Below are positions 24,933-34,157 of a DNA stretch of 64,000 nt, piece after piece (within the stretch, counting starts at the first letter, position 1; the number at the start of each line of letters is the position of its first letter). The position numbers and the translations under genes were made by a program. Under the pieces are notes generated by a model. That model did no database searches. It worked only from the letters and a program-made list of their open reading frames with translations, and was not told the DNA's origin. The DNA is from an archaeon (lineage in GTDB: Archaea; Thermoproteota; Nitrososphaeria; Nitrososphaerales; Gagatemarchaeaceae). The stretch spans positions 156,312 through 220,311 of the forward strand of contig JAKASK010000001.1 of NCBI GenBank assembly GCA_021819105.1, read 5' to 3'.

Positions 24933-26618
24933 ATGTCCAAGGTCCGCCAGCTCTTCCGGAGGGAGGACGACAGCCCCGGGAAGGGGGCGGAGCAGGCGCC
25001 CGCGGTCGAGCCGCCGGAGCAGATCGCCGGGGTGGTGGACACCTACAGGGTCCCCGCGGGAGGAGGGCCCGAGGCATCGGCCGAGGTCTTTGTCGTCGAC
25101 GAGGACGGGGCCGGGAGGTACCTGGTGAGGGTCCCGAAGCTGAGCGAAGAGGAGGCCCGGACCCTGGAGCTGCTCAAGCTGAACCTGCTCGACTCCATCC
25201 CCGCGGACGCCAAGGGGGAGCCGCGCGATGTCGTGGCCGACTACGTCTGGAAGACGTCGGAGGCTGCGGGGCTGGCCGACGTGATCCACGAATCGCAGGA
25301 CAAGCTGCTCTACTTCCTGATGAGGGACTTCGCGGGCTTCTGGGAGGTTGACCCCCTGATGAACGACGACAACCTGGAAGAGATCTCGGTCTGCAGGTTC
25401 GACAGGCCGGTCAGGGTCCTGCACCGGAAATTTTCGGAGTACATGTTCATGCAGACCGACATCACTTACCCCTCGGAAGAAAGGCTGCAGGCCTTCGTGA
25501 GGAGGCTGGCGCAGCTGGGAGGGACGACGGTCTCCCTCGCGCAGCCCTCCCTCGAGGTGACGCTGCACGGCCAGTCGGACAGGAGGGTCACAGCGACGCT
25601 GGGGGACGAGATCTCCAGGCCCGGGTCGTCCTATGCGATAAGGAAGCAGAGGGAGTCCCCAATCACCCTCGCCCAGCTGGCGGCTCCCGAGCGCGCGAGG
25701 TGGCCCGCCCTCCTCGGCCAGGCTGCCCCCGACCCCACCAGCCCCTACGACGAAGTCCATTCGCACAAGACCCTGTCCGTTTTGATGGCCGCCTACTTCT
25801 GGCTCCTCCTTGAGAGGACGAGCAACGTACTGATCGCGGGCGAGACGAACTCGGGGAAGACCACCCTGATGAACTCGATCTTGGCGCTTTCCAACCCGAA
25901 GTACAAGATAGTGACGGCAGAGGACGTCCTCGAGATCAACCTCCCCGACCACCTCCACTGGCAGAGACTGAAGACGAGGTCATACAGGGCGGGGCTCTCC
26001 CCCGTATCGGGGCGCTACGAGTACGGGCTGCCGGAGCTCCTCAAGATCGCGCTCCGGTTCTCCCCGACGATCCTGAGCCTCGGCGAGATGAGGGGGGAGG
26101 AATCTGAGACGGTGGCCGCCGCCATCACCCTGGGATTCTCGACGATGACCACGGTCCACGCCGAGAGCGCCGAGAGGTGCGTCCAGAGGCTCACCACCCC
26201 CCCGATGAGGTTCTCCGAAGGGCACGTCAGGGACATCTCCGCCATAGCCACCATGAGGAAGGTCGTCCTGCAAGACGGCAGGGTGGTCAGGAGGGTCGTG
26301 AGCGTGGACGAGGTCAAGCCCTCGGCCGGGTACGGCCACGAGACCGTCAACGTCTTCCGCTACGACCCTGCCACCGACTCGTTTTCTCCTACGACTCCGG
26401 CGGAGGTCCTCGACAGGTCCTACAGGCTGAACGAGATCGCCGAGAGCTTCGGCTGGACCCCGGCCGCGGTCCAGGGGAGCCTCGCCATCAGAGCGGCCAG
26501 GATGGCCGGGCTCATCGCCGGAGGCGAGCTGGACCCCAGGGCCCTCTCCAAGATGGTGAAGGAGTTCGCTGTGGACGAGTCGAAGCGCGGTGCCGGCGGA
26601 GCTTGGGGCAGAGCCTAG
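24933..26618 (+). CDS. Type IV pilus/archaellum-type secretion ATPase (VirB11/FlaI/TadA family)
   Basis: 561 residues. Hexameric motor that drives pilin assembly at the cytoplasmic face. Walker [14 protein letters not shown], Asp box DVLEINL, Walker [13 protein letters not shown], and the His box TTVHAESAE are all present. N-terminal about 90 residues are low-complexity and proline/acid-rich, then a domain with [11 protein letters not shown] (the FlaI-type N-terminal motif). Followed with a 16-base overlap by the membrane platform gene and four pilin-like genes, so this is a complete pilus operon. Confidence 0.9.
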   Translation: MSKVRQLFRREDDSPGKGAEQAPAVEPPEQIAGVVDTYRVPAGGGPEASAEVFVVDEDGAGRYLVRVPKLSEEEARTLELLKLNLLDSIPADAKGEPRDVVADYVWKTSEAAGLADVIHESQDKLLYFLMRDFAGFWEVDPLMNDDNLEEISVCRFDRPVRVLHRKFSEYMFMQTDITYPSEERLQAFVRRLAQLGGTTVSLAQPSLEVTLHGQSDRRVTATLGDEISRPGSSYAIRKQRESPITLAQLAAPERARWPALLGQAAPDPTSPYDEVHSHKTLSVLMAAYFWLLLERTSNVLIAGETNSGKTTLMNSILALSNPKYKIVTAEDVLEINLPDHLHWQRLKTRSYRAGLSPVSGRYEYGLPELLKIALRFSPTILSLGEMRGEESETVAAAITLGFSTMTTVHAESAERCVQRLTTPPMRFSEGHVRDISAIATMRKVVLQDGRVVRRVVSVDEVKPSAGYGHETVNVFRYDPATDSFSPTTPAEVLDRSYRLNEIAESFGWTPAAVQGSLAIRAARMAGLIAGGELDPRALSKMVKEFAVDESKRGAGGAWGRA

Positions 26619-28279
26619 CCGGCGGCTGGGGGAGGCTGCTCCTCGGACGGCCCCCGGTCCTCAGGCTCGTCCTTAGAAGGTCGAAGAGGTTCTCGGAGCT
26701 GCTCAAGCGCTCGGGGCGGATAGGGAACCCTGTGGCCCTGGCTGCGGAGTCGGTCACCTGGGCGGTCGCCGGTGCCCTGGTCGCCGTCCCCCTGTCAGTG
26801 GCCTGCGGGCTGTTCTTGTCCCCCTGGTGCTACGCCGGGTGCGCCGTCCCGCTCGCGCTGTACTTCGCGCCAGAGATCAGGCTGAAGGACCAGGTCGCCC
26901 AGAGGAGGGAGGGGGTGGAGCGCGAGCTCCCGTTCTTCTCCGTGCTGGTGGGGGTGCTGGGGGGAGCGGGGGTGCCTCTCTATTCCATCCTCGAAGACAT
27001 GGCCGGGAGCGACGTGTTCCCGCGGATGCGGAGCGAGGCCCTGCTGGTGAAGCGGGACGTGGGGATATTCGGGATGAACCCCAACGACTCGTTCGAGAGG
27101 CTGGCATCCAGCCACCCGTCGAAGAGGTTCAGCGAGTTCCTGCTGGGGTACACGAGCAAGGCCCGGAGCGGGGGAGACGTGCCGGCGTTCCTGTCGGCGG
27201 AGAGCGGGGACCTCCTCAGGCGCCTGGAGGAGAGCTGGTTCAGGTACGTCGCCAGGGTCAGCATCGTCGGGAGCATGATGGTCACGGTGTTCGGGGTGGT
27301 CCCCCTGCTGCTGATGGTGGTCGGGGTCTTCTCCCCCGGATTCTCCATCGTCGGCCTGTCGGCGTTCACGGCGGTGGGGGTCCCCCTGTTCACCCTGGCC
27401 CTGCTCTTCATGGCCGGGAGGATGCAGCCTGCGGGGGAGGACCCGCCCAGGGGGAAGGCGGCAAGGGCGCTCCTGCTTTCCCTCCCCGGGGGTGCGGTCG
27501 GGGTGGCCTTGGGGGTGCCATGGCTCGCTGCTGCTGCGGCGCTCTTCGCGTTCTTCGTCGCCTACGGCGTCTCCGTCAGGCAGCAGCTCGGCGAATCCAG
27601 GGCGGTGGACGAAGGGGTCTCCAGGTTCCTCCGGGACCTACTGGAGTTCAAGAGGCAGGAGTACGACCTTGGCAGGGCCATTATCGTCCTGGAGGCCCAG
27701 GGGCGCTACGACCCCGTCTTCGGAAGGACCCTGGCCAGGGTGGCGTCCAGGCTCAAGGCGGGGGTCCCCCTGGACGAGGTCAGGGTCGAGTGCAAGAGCA
27801 GGGTCGGGAGGCTCGCCTTCCTCCTCCTCGGAGAGATGAGCCGCTCGGGAGGGGGGACGGTGGACACGGTGTACCAGGTGTCGAACTTCGCGGACAGGAT
27901 GCTGGAGATGAGGAAGAGCGCCATGGCCGAAATGAAGCCCTACCTGGTCCTTTCCTACGTCTCCCCCCTGCTGCTGGCCTTCGGGGTGACCTTCGTGAGG
28001 GGGGTGCTGTCGAACTTCAGCGCGGCCCTGAGGCCGGGGTTCTCGACACTGCACGTCCCGGGGCTGCAGGTGGGGACGGTACCGCCGGGGCTGGCCGAGG
28101 TATCGGACGTGCTGATAGTCGTGTCGGCCGCAGCCCTGGGGCTAATCGGCGCAAAGATCACAGACTTCACGGTGAGGAATACGCTCCGCGCTTCGGTGAA
28201 CGTGGCCCTCGCCGCCGCGGCTGTGGGTCTGATGGCGGCGTTCAACACACCTTCTATCTCGGGGCTCCTCTTCCGCTGA
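26603..28279 (+). CDS. Type IV pilus membrane platform protein (FlaJ/TadC family, duplicated T2SF)
   Basis: 558 residues with two T2SF domains and about eight to nine membrane helices. First domain: ERELPFFSVLVGVLGGAGVPLYSIL...FLLGYTSKARSGGDVPAFL; second: SRFLRDLLEFKRQEYDLGRAI...GEMSRSGGGTVDTVYQVS. These are the paired cytoplasmic helical bundles that contact the ATPase. Start TTG 26603 overlaps the ATPase end; GGCGGA just upstream can serve as ribosome site. Confidence 0.85.
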   Translation: MGQSLAGGWGRLLLGRPPVLRLVLRRSKRFSELLKRSGRIGNPVALAAESVTWAVAGALVAVPLSVACGLFLSPWCYAGCAVPLALYFAPEIRLKDQVAQRREGVERELPFFSVLVGVLGGAGVPLYSILEDMAGSDVFPRMRSEALLVKRDVGIFGMNPNDSFERLASSHPSKRFSEFLLGYTSKARSGGDVPAFLSAESGDLLRRLEESWFRYVARVSIVGSMMVTVFGVVPLLLMVVGVFSPGFSIVGLSAFTAVGVPLFTLALLFMAGRMQPAGEDPPRGKAARALLLSLPGGAVGVALGVPWLAAAAALFAFFVAYGVSVRQQLGESRAVDEGVSRFLRDLLEFKRQEYDLGRAIIVLEAQGRYDPVFGRTLARVASRLKAGVPLDEVRVECKSRVGRLAFLLLGEMSRSGGGTVDTVYQVSNFADRMLEMRKSAMAEMKPYLVLSYVSPLLLAFGVTFVRGVLSNFSAALRPGFSTLHVPGLQVGTVPPGLAEVSDVLIVVSAAALGLIGAKITDFTVRNTLRASVNVALAAAAVGLMAAFNTPSISGLLFR

Positions 28280-28323
28280 CGGGGCTCGTTGGGGGTTAAA
28301 TCCTCACGGGGGGTGTCCGGGGG

Positions 28324-28875
28324 ATGAAAATCACAAGGCGGAGGACTGCGATATCTCAGAGCATGGACCTCTTCATCATCATCGCCGCCGTCCTGGGAGT
28401 GGGAGGGGTCGTCAGCGCCTCCATCTACAACCTCGTAAGCAGCGCGACGTCGAACTCGAGCATCACCATCGTCGGGGCGTCTTTGAAGGCGGGCGCGTCG
28501 TCGTCGGTCTCGCCCCTCGCCATCGCCATATCCATCAAGAACAACGGCGGGACCCCGATAGCGTGCCGGGGATCGGGCGCCTGCGAAGTGGTAGTCGCGA
28601 ACACCAGCACCGGCGCGGGCGGGGCGACGTGCAACGCTCCCTGCTCCATCATCTCCGGGGGGGCGCTCACCTGGGGGGTCGGGAAGGCGGCCGGACCCCT
28701 GACCTTCTACCTCAGCTCCAACTCGACCCAGCTCGCGGCGGGGTCCGAGGCCTCTTTCGTCCTCACCGGACCTCTCCAGGCCACACTGCCAAGCTACTGG
28801 TCGGCCGGGACCCCGGTAACCATCAACGTCCTCTTCGGTTCTGCGTCCGCCCAGGTCACCGTGGTATCGCAGTAG
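28324..28875 (+). CDS. Type IV pilin-like protein 1
   Basis: 183 residues. Begins MKITRRRTAISQSMDL followed by a hydrophobic helix FIIIAAVLGVGGVVSASIYNLV: a basic leader, then the alpha-1 assembly helix, processed presumably by prepilin peptidase near RRTA/IS. The rest is Ser/Thr/Gly-rich beta-type sequence with a Cys cluster (CRGSGAC, CNAPC) likely forming disulfides outside the cell. It is the first and longest-leader pilin in the operon. Confidence 0.75.
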   Translation: MKITRRRTAISQSMDLFIIIAAVLGVGGVVSASIYNLVSSATSNSSITIVGASLKAGASSSVSPLAIAISIKNNGGTPIACRGSGACEVVVANTSTGAGGATCNAPCSIISGGALTWGVGKAAGPLTFYLSSNSTQLAAGSEASFVLTGPLQATLPSYWSAGTPVTINVLFGSASAQVTVVSQ

Positions 28876-28889
28876 GGGGCATAGGAGGA

Positions 28890-29366
28890 GTGGCCCTCTC
28901 CCTTCTTTTTCCGCTGCGCCGTCGCCGCGGCGTCAGCGAGCTCTATGCGGCGGTCCTCATGATCGGGGTCACCCTGTCGATAGGGAGCATCGTGGTGGTG
29001 GCGGCGACGAGCCAGTTCGACCTGGCATCGAGCTCGGCCACCCTGGGGGCGTCGCTGAGGGAAGGCGCAGCGGAGACCCAGCTGGGGCTGGTCTACGCAG
29101 CGGTGCGGCCGTCCGCTTCCTGCCCTGCCTATCGGGGATATCAGGAGGGGACCGACCTGACCGTGGCGCTCTACGACCTCGGGGAGACGGGATTCGCACC
29201 TGCCGGGTTCGTGGTCAACGGCACAGACTACGTCGGGAGCTACTCGGCACTGAGCCCCGGAGCGCTCGGGGAGTACGCCCTGGCGCTGGGGTCCTGCGCC
29301 CACCCCGCTGGCCTGACGATACTTGCCTACGACGCCCAGGGAGACGAGGTGCAGTTTGGGACCTAG
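28890..29366 (+). CDS. Type IV pilin-like protein 2
   Basis: 158 residues. LRRRRGVSELYAAVLMIG is a class III signal peptide (basic, then GVSEL with the Glu) followed by a hydrophobic helix. Extracellular part has two Cys (SCPAYRG, GSCAHP). GTG 28890 is the only start upstream of the signal; AGGAGG lies immediately before it, unusually close. The 3' end overlaps the next pilin by 11 bases. Confidence 0.7.
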   Translation: MALSLLFPLRRRRGVSELYAAVLMIGVTLSIGSIVVVAATSQFDLASSSATLGASLREGAAETQLGLVYAAVRPSASCPAYRGYQEGTDLTVALYDLGETGFAPAGFVVNGTDYVGSYSALSPGALGEYALALGSCAHPAGLTILAYDAQGDEVQFGT

Positions 29367-29853
29367 GGGGAAGCGGGGGGTCTCGGGGTACCTGGAGGTG
29401 TTCATCCTCATCGGGGTGGCCGTCGGAGGCTCTGGGCTCGTGTTCGGTGCGGCCGCCAGGTACGTGGGCTCTGGCGCTGGGCCGTCGGTCAGCATAGTCT
29501 CCGCTACAATACGGCAGGGCCCCTACTCCGCGGTTGAGAGCGTCACGGTTTCGGACACGGGGACGGAGCCGCTGGGATCCTTGGTCATCACCACCTCCCC
29601 GGCGCCGCCCTCGGCGCCCTACTGCTACTCGGTCGAGACCCCAGAGAGCGGGGCCCTGATCTCGGAGGCATGCATCTCGCAGGGGGACCCGGGGTCGGTC
29701 CTGGTCCTCGCCGGGGCGAGGTCAGGGGGGAGCGTCCTCCTGGAGCTCGTAATCACCGGGGCGGCCTTCGCGGTGGGGAGCGACCATCAGGTCTCTGTGA
29801 CGGCGGCCGGCGGGGCCCAGGCGAGCACGGACGTTCAGGTGGTCCCGACCTAG
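29356..29853 (+). CDS. Type IV pilin-like protein 3
   Basis: 165 residues from TTG 29356. PRGKRGVSGYLEVFILIGVAVGGSG is the leader and assembly helix, again RGVS at the cleavage region with Glu shortly after. The ectodomain contains PYCYSVETPES and EACISQG, giving two Cys. Overlaps pilin 2 by 11 bases and is preceded by GAGGTG, so it is translationally coupled. Confidence 0.7.
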   Translation: MGPRGKRGVSGYLEVFILIGVAVGGSGLVFGAAARYVGSGAGPSVSIVSATIRQGPYSAVESVTVSDTGTEPLGSLVITTSPAPPSAPYCYSVETPESGALISEACISQGDPGSVLVLAGARSGGSVLLELVITGAAFAVGSDHQVSVTAAGGAQASTDVQVVPT

Positions 29854-29863
29854 GTGGGGTGCG

Positions 29864-30811
29864 ATGCGGCTAGGTTCCAGGAAGGGGGTGGCCTCTGTGG
29901 TCGGCACTGTCATATTCGTTGTCGTATTCATGCTCGCGCTCGGGACCCTCGAGTTCGTTTCCGAGCTCCAGGCCCAGGGCGCACACGCGGAGGTGGGGGC
30001 GGAGTCACTGGTCGCCGCCAAGGGGGCCGAAAGGCTCAGCTTCACCGGAGGGGGCGGGGGCATCCTGGTGGAGAACGGAGGCGGAGCTGGGGTCGACGTC
30101 AACCACCTGATCCTGATGTACCCCAACGGGACCGTATACACCCCGGCAGTCTCCGCCGACGTTCCAGCCGGGGGAGGGGTGAGCCTCGCGTCGCTGGTCC
30201 CGTCGGGAGCCTGCCTGCCGGGGACGTCGACCTGCCAGGCGAGGTACGACTCCATAGTGAGCGGGGCCGCTCCCGGGGGGGCGGTGGGGGTGCTCAGCTC
30301 CCTCGGGAACACATTCTGGTACTATCCGGCCGAGGCCCCTTCGGGAGCTTCCCCGAGCTACTACCGCGCCCCTTCCGTCGAGTCGACGACGTCGACGGCC
30401 TATGTGGGGGTCCCTGGGCTCGGCTTCCAGGGGGCTCCCGGCGCCAGCTATCTCGTGCAGGTCTACGTCGGCTTCTGGCAGTCGGGGCCGACCTCCAACC
30501 CGGCGATGTTCGCCATCTCGGTGCCGCCGGGGGCGGCGTTCATGTTCTGCGGAGGCCTCTACTGGTCGAGCGCCGGGACGGGGAACCAGGCGCCCTACAA
30601 CCTTTGCACCTCGTCCTCCGGGACCACCATCGGGCCCACGGAGAACTATGGGGGTTCATGCACTTCGGCTTACCTGGGGTGCGAGTTGGTCGGGACCGCC
30701 TTCGTAACCTTCGCCTCTGGGGGGACGTTCCAGCTGGAGTTCGAAGGGATGACTTCAGGGGCGGCCAACGTCTTCGCCGACTCCCTCGTCGTGGTCACCC
30801 CCCAGGGGTGA
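29864..30811 (+). CDS. Large type IV pilin-like / adhesin protein 4
   Basis: 315 residues. RLGSRKGVASVVGTVIFVVVFMLALGTLEF is a prepilin-type leader and helix. The ectodomain is about 270 residues, glycine- and aromatic-rich, with Cys pairs ACLPGTSTC, MFCGG/NLC and SCTSAYLGC suggesting disulfides. Twice the size of the other pilins, it may be a tip adhesin or minor pilin. Its 3' end overlaps the convergent methyltransferase by 17 bases. Confidence 0.65.
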   Translation: MRLGSRKGVASVVGTVIFVVVFMLALGTLEFVSELQAQGAHAEVGAESLVAAKGAERLSFTGGGGGILVENGGGAGVDVNHLILMYPNGTVYTPAVSADVPAGGGVSLASLVPSGACLPGTSTCQARYDSIVSGAAPGGAVGVLSSLGNTFWYYPAEAPSGASPSYYRAPSVESTTSTAYVGVPGLGFQGAPGASYLVQVYVGFWQSGPTSNPAMFAISVPPGAAFMFCGGLYWSSAGTGNQAPYNLCTSSSGTTIGPTENYGGSCTSAYLGCELVGTAFVTFASGGTFQLEFEGMTSGAANVFADSLVVVTPQG

Positions 30812-31610
30812 CGGGACCCTGGCGCTCCGGCCCCTTGACCCCGACCAAGGTCGGCATTCCCGTCAGGGCCCTCAGGAAGACCAGCCCCGGGGGATATCTT
30901 GCCGCTTCCCTGAACGCGCGCACTTCCACCCCTTCGTCGCGGAGCCAGGCCTTGTATTCGTCGAGGTTCCAGTCGTCGACTATCACGAGGCCGAGCTGGC
31001 CCCCGGGCCTCAGTACCCTCACCAGTTCGTGGACGGCCGCCCTCCGCGCCCCGGCGCCCTTCACGTGGTTGAGGACCGCCCGGGACAGGACCAGGTCGAA
31101 GGTCGAGTCAGTGAAGGGGAGGCGCCTGATGTCACCCTCCCTGACCTCCACCCTGTCGCCCACCCCCTCGATGGCGGCGTTCTCGAGCGCACGGCGGGGG
31201 GAGTTTCCCGACTCCAGGCGCCGGTCCCAGATGTCAACCCCGGTGACCCTGGAGTCTGGCGCCGCCTTGGCCGACCCCACAAGAAGTAGCCCGGGGCCGC
31301 ACCCCGCGTCCAGCACTCCGCGCACCCCCTGCCAGTCTATGTCGCGGAACAGCCTGTCCCGGTCGCGGAGCTTGCCACCCCTCGCGCCAAGGACATAGCT
31401 GGCGCCTCTGAGAAGGAAACGCGCTCCCGCCGCGGCTCCGACGGCGAGGACGACGGCCCTGAGCGCGAAGGGGGCAGGGGTATAGCCGTAGACGGCGGCA
31501 GCCAGGGCGACGGAGAGGGCTGCCTCAGAGAATGAGAGAGCGGCAAGGCTCGGTCTGTCTATGCCGTAGCGCGCCCGGCTGACCTTCAACCGCAGTCGAG
31601 CGCTTCGCAC
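30795..31610 (-). CDS. Membrane-anchored SAM-dependent methyltransferase
   Basis: 271 residues. Two hydrophobic helices at about residues 28-66 precede a class I methyltransferase: VLDAGCGPGLLLVGSAK (SAM loop), VTGVDIWD, GDIRRLPFTDSTFDLVLSRAVLNH and LRPGGQLGLVIVDD. Substrate is unknown; lipid, quinone or surface-structure methylation is plausible from the membrane anchor. GTG 31610 start; an in-frame TTG lies a few codons downstream. Confidence 0.78.
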   Translation of the reverse strand: MRSARLRLKVSRARYGIDRPSLAALSFSEAALSVALAAAVYGYTPAPFALRAVVLAVGAAAGARFLLRGASYVLGARGGKLRDRDRLFRDIDWQGVRGVLDAGCGPGLLLVGSAKAAPDSRVTGVDIWDRRLESGNSPRRALENAAIEGVGDRVEVREGDIRRLPFTDSTFDLVLSRAVLNHVKGAGARRAAVHELVRVLRPGGQLGLVIVDDWNLDEYKAWLRDEGVEVRAFREAARYPPGLVFLRALTGMPTLVGVKGPERQGPVTPGG

Positions 31611-31630
31611 CCCCTAAAAGCGTGCGACGC

Positions 31631-33097
31631 TCAGCTCAGGGCGCCCACTTCGACCCTGTCTTCGAAGAACCGCCTGGTGAGCCCGCTGGGAGGAGAGTCG
31701 AAGTGGTCGACGCTCACCACGACCGGGAGGTCCCTTACGGCGTACCCGAGAAGGAGGCACATGCGCGGAGGGAGGGTCCTGACGATTGCCTTCACGGTGT
31801 CCGCGTCCGCCATGGAGGCCTGGGAGATGAGGTCCAGGTCCGAGTCGTTGCTGAAGTTGTAAAGGAAGATGTTGTCCACCTGGCGGTAGATCTTCTGGTC
31901 GATGGCGTCGGGCTGGTTGGTGATGAAGATGGTGAAGACCCCGAAGTGGCGCATCCTGGTGATCAGGTCCTCCCAGTAGGTGTCCCTTAGGTAGAGATGG
32001 GCCTCTTCTGCGAACAGGAAGACCGGAGGGATCTTGCGCCGCTCCAGCAGCTCCACGATCTTCGAGAGCATTAGCTCCACCACCATCTTCCTGTTGAGCG
32101 GGGATATCCCGCTGAGCGATACCACAAGGGCCCCCCCTGACCTGTTGAGGGTGAAGAAGTCCTGGAGGTCGAACTGCTGGTGGGGGGAGTCGGTGAACAG
32201 GCCGCATGACGCCAGGGTGTGATACCTGGCGAAGAGGGCGTCCCTGACAAACTCGTTGCACCGCCACATCTGTATCGCAGTCTCGAGGGAGGCCAGGGAG
32301 AGTTCGTCCCTGTTGTCCAGCTGCTCCCATATCTTGCCGAACTCCCTGAGGGAGGTCCCTGGCATGTCAAGGGAGTGGGACAGGAGGTTGGAGATCGGCC
32401 TGATGCCCACGGAGGAGAGGGAGAACTTCAGGTCCCTCCCCGGCCGGACGACCCTCACCTTTCTTGCCTGGTCCGACTCCGTGCCGTCCCGGCGCTGGCC
32501 GACGGTGCCGTACTCGTCGTTCAGGTCGAAGACGATGGCATACGCCCTGTTCTCCAGGAGGCTGCGGAGGAGTATCTTCGAGAGGTGAGACTTGCCAGAC
32601 TCCTTCTTACCGGTGATCACGGTGATCCTCCCGTCCAGGGCTTCGGCCGGGATGCCGAAGGGAGACTGGGCGTCCACGGTGCCGAGGCGGATGTTCCTTA
32701 CCCCCAGAGGCTCGACGGCCCCCGCCAGCTCCTCTATCATCAGCCTGGTCACGACCGAGCGCGTCCTCGAAGGCATCCAGTTCGCCCTTGGGGTGAGCCT
32801 CCCACCAGCGAGTGTCCCCCGGGCCTTGCAGAGGAGGATCCTCATGTCCCGGATGAGGGTGGATATGGTAGTGAGCTCGGTGGGGTCGGATGTGACCCCC
32901 GGCGCCGACGCCGAAAGCACCTCCTCCCTGGCGATCTCTTCCTCGATGCCTTCGACGTCGAGGTATCTTTCGTCGTAGACCTGCATGACCAGGCTACGCT
33001 GGGCCTCCGAAGCGACGAGGTAGTCCCCGACGCTCACCGTCTCCCTCGGGGAGGCGATCACAAGGATGTCGTCCGATTCCTTCTTGAGTATCTTCAG
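31631..33097 (-). CDS. HerA-like hexameric ATPase (DUF87), probably CTG-initiated
   Basis: 488 residues if read from CTG 33097. HAS-barrel N-terminus (KKESDDILVIASPRETVSVG), Walker A VITGKKESGKSHL, FDLNDEYGTVG, Walker B PPVFLFAEEAHLYL and the sensor FTIFITNQPDAID place it in the HerA/FtsK DNA-translocase clade. First canonical start is GTG 33061, but that removes the first HAS strand; CTG 33097 has GGAGG (33106-33110) 8 bases upstream. Immediately follows the NurA-like gene, its usual partner in DNA end processing. Confidence 0.85.
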   Translation of the reverse strand: MKILKKESDDILVIASPRETVSVGDYLVASEAQRSLVMQVYDERYLDVEGIEEEIAREEVLSASAPGVTSDPTELTTISTLIRDMRILLCKARGTLAGGRLTPRANWMPSRTRSVVTRLMIEELAGAVEPLGVRNIRLGTVDAQSPFGIPAEALDGRITVITGKKESGKSHLSKILLRSLLENRAYAIVFDLNDEYGTVGQRRDGTESDQARKVRVVRPGRDLKFSLSSVGIRPISNLLSHSLDMPGTSLREFGKIWEQLDNRDELSLASLETAIQMWRCNEFVRDALFARYHTLASCGLFTDSPHQQFDLQDFFTLNRSGGALVVSLSGISPLNRKMVVELMLSKIVELLERRKIPPVFLFAEEAHLYLRDTYWEDLITRMRHFGVFTIFITNQPDAIDQKIYRQVDNIFLYNFSNDSDLDLISQASMADADTVKAIVRTLPPRMCLLLGYAVRDLPVVVSVDHFDSPPSGLTRRFFEDRVEVGALS

Positions 33098-33098
33098 G

Positions 33099-34103
33099 CT
33101 AGGCGCCTCCCCTGAAGCTCCCGAGGGCTATCTTCCTGAGCGGGAAGGTGTGAAGCTGCTTCACCCTGAAGCGCTTCGTCACGTATGCCTTCAGGGCCTG
33201 GTCGTCTGCCTTCGAGAAGATCGAGAGGTGGTGGGCCACCTTCAGGGAGTCAGGGTATCCCGAGGAGAACGCGTCGTTCCAGAGTATCCTCCCCAGGACG
33301 GTCTCCGCGGGTTCGGGGCCGGCGATGTCGAGCCTGAAGACCAGCCCGTCCGTTGTGAACTTTGCCAGCACCGTGCTGCAGCTCCCTCCGTCAAGCATGT
33401 GGTATGACGGCAGAGGGGCCCTCGAAAGGACTGCCATGGCGTCCTCGGAAAGTATGAGATTGCTGGACTTTGAGAAACCCACCGTCGGCCTCCTCGCCCA
33501 TCCTCCCCTCAGAGCCGAAGAACCGAGCTGCCCCAGCGGGTGCTTGAGCGACCCGTCGGCCATGACCACCATGTTCCCGTCTCCGGCTGAGAGTGCCTCG
33601 ATCACCCTGCGCTCGACTGTGTTTCGTATGAACCTCTCGGCCACCGCGTGGTCGGAGAGGATGAGGTCCAGCTCGGACGACGGGAGCCGCGAGACGAGCC
33701 CGCTGAGCCCGGTAGAGTTGGCGTAGACGAGGATGGGACCGAACCTGTAGAAGCGCCTGAGGGCGCCCTCGAAGGAGACGCCGACCGCCGTACGGGCGGC
33801 GTAGAGCGCCCCCTTGGAAGTCTCCCCCACCAGGACGCACGTCGAGTCGACGGACGCGATTGGTCGCCCTTCTTTGATAGGAATTATGCACCCAGGGACC
33901 AGGTTCGCGTCAGTCGCCTCGAAGTACGGGTAGAGCTCCCGGCCGTAGCTGCTGAAGATGAACGGCTTCCCGGAGAGCTCACTTTCTGCGCTCTCGGCCA
34001 GTTCTGCGAATGCCTCCTCGAACTCCCTCGTCAGGGAGTCGAGGACGGTGAGCTGTCCGTCCTGCAGCGGCGGGAGTGTTGTGATGGCCATCTTGCGCAT
34101 CAT
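33099..34103 (-). CDS. NurA-domain nuclease
   Basis: 334 residues. PIASVDSTCVLVGET and VVMADGSLKHP carry the two conserved Asp-containing strands of NurA, 5'-3' nuclease partner of HerA; SSYGRELYPYFEA and the C-terminal VAHHLSIFSKADDQALKAYV also fit. NurA and HerA resect DNA ends for recombination, usually beside Mre11-Rad50, which are not in this window. ATG 34103 is followed by ATG 34100; the TATA at 34122-34129 is centred about 25 nt from 34100, so the second ATG may be the leaderless start. Confidence 0.8.
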   Translation of the reverse strand: MMRKMAITTLPPLQDGQLTVLDSLTREFEEAFAELAESAESELSGKPFIFSSYGRELYPYFEATDANLVPGCIIPIKEGRPIASVDSTCVLVGETSKGALYAARTAVGVSFEGALRRFYRFGPILVYANSTGLSGLVSRLPSSELDLILSDHAVAERFIRNTVERRVIEALSAGDGNMVVMADGSLKHPLGQLGSSALRGGWARRPTVGFSKSSNLILSEDAMAVLSRAPLPSYHMLDGGSCSTVLAKFTTDGLVFRLDIAGPEPAETVLGRILWNDAFSSGYPDSLKVAHHLSIFSKADDQALKAYVTKRFRVKQLHTFPLRKIALGSFRGGA

Positions 34104-34157
34104 GGACTATGCGACCTGGGTAGATAAGTATTGCGCAACATATGCGCAACATGGCCA
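34085..34157. repeat. Inverted repeat covering the first codons of two divergent genes
   Basis: Minus strand from 34100: ATGCGCAAGATGGCCA; plus strand from 34142: ATGCGCAACATGGCCA. These 16-mers differ at one position and are inverted about the shared promoter with 41 bases between. The arms overlap the ribosome entry/leaderless 5' ends of both genes. Could be an operator or the relic of an inverted duplication. Confidence 0.6.
34121..34129. promoter_or_regulatory. Shared bidirectional TATA element between NurA and a wHTH gene
   Basis: tagataagta reads as TATA-like on both strands and is centred about 25 nt from ATG 34100 (minus) and ATG 34151 (plus), so both leaderless transcripts could use the same element. 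TGCGCA sites flank it at 34094-34099, 34132-34137 and 34143-34148. Confidence 0.45.
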
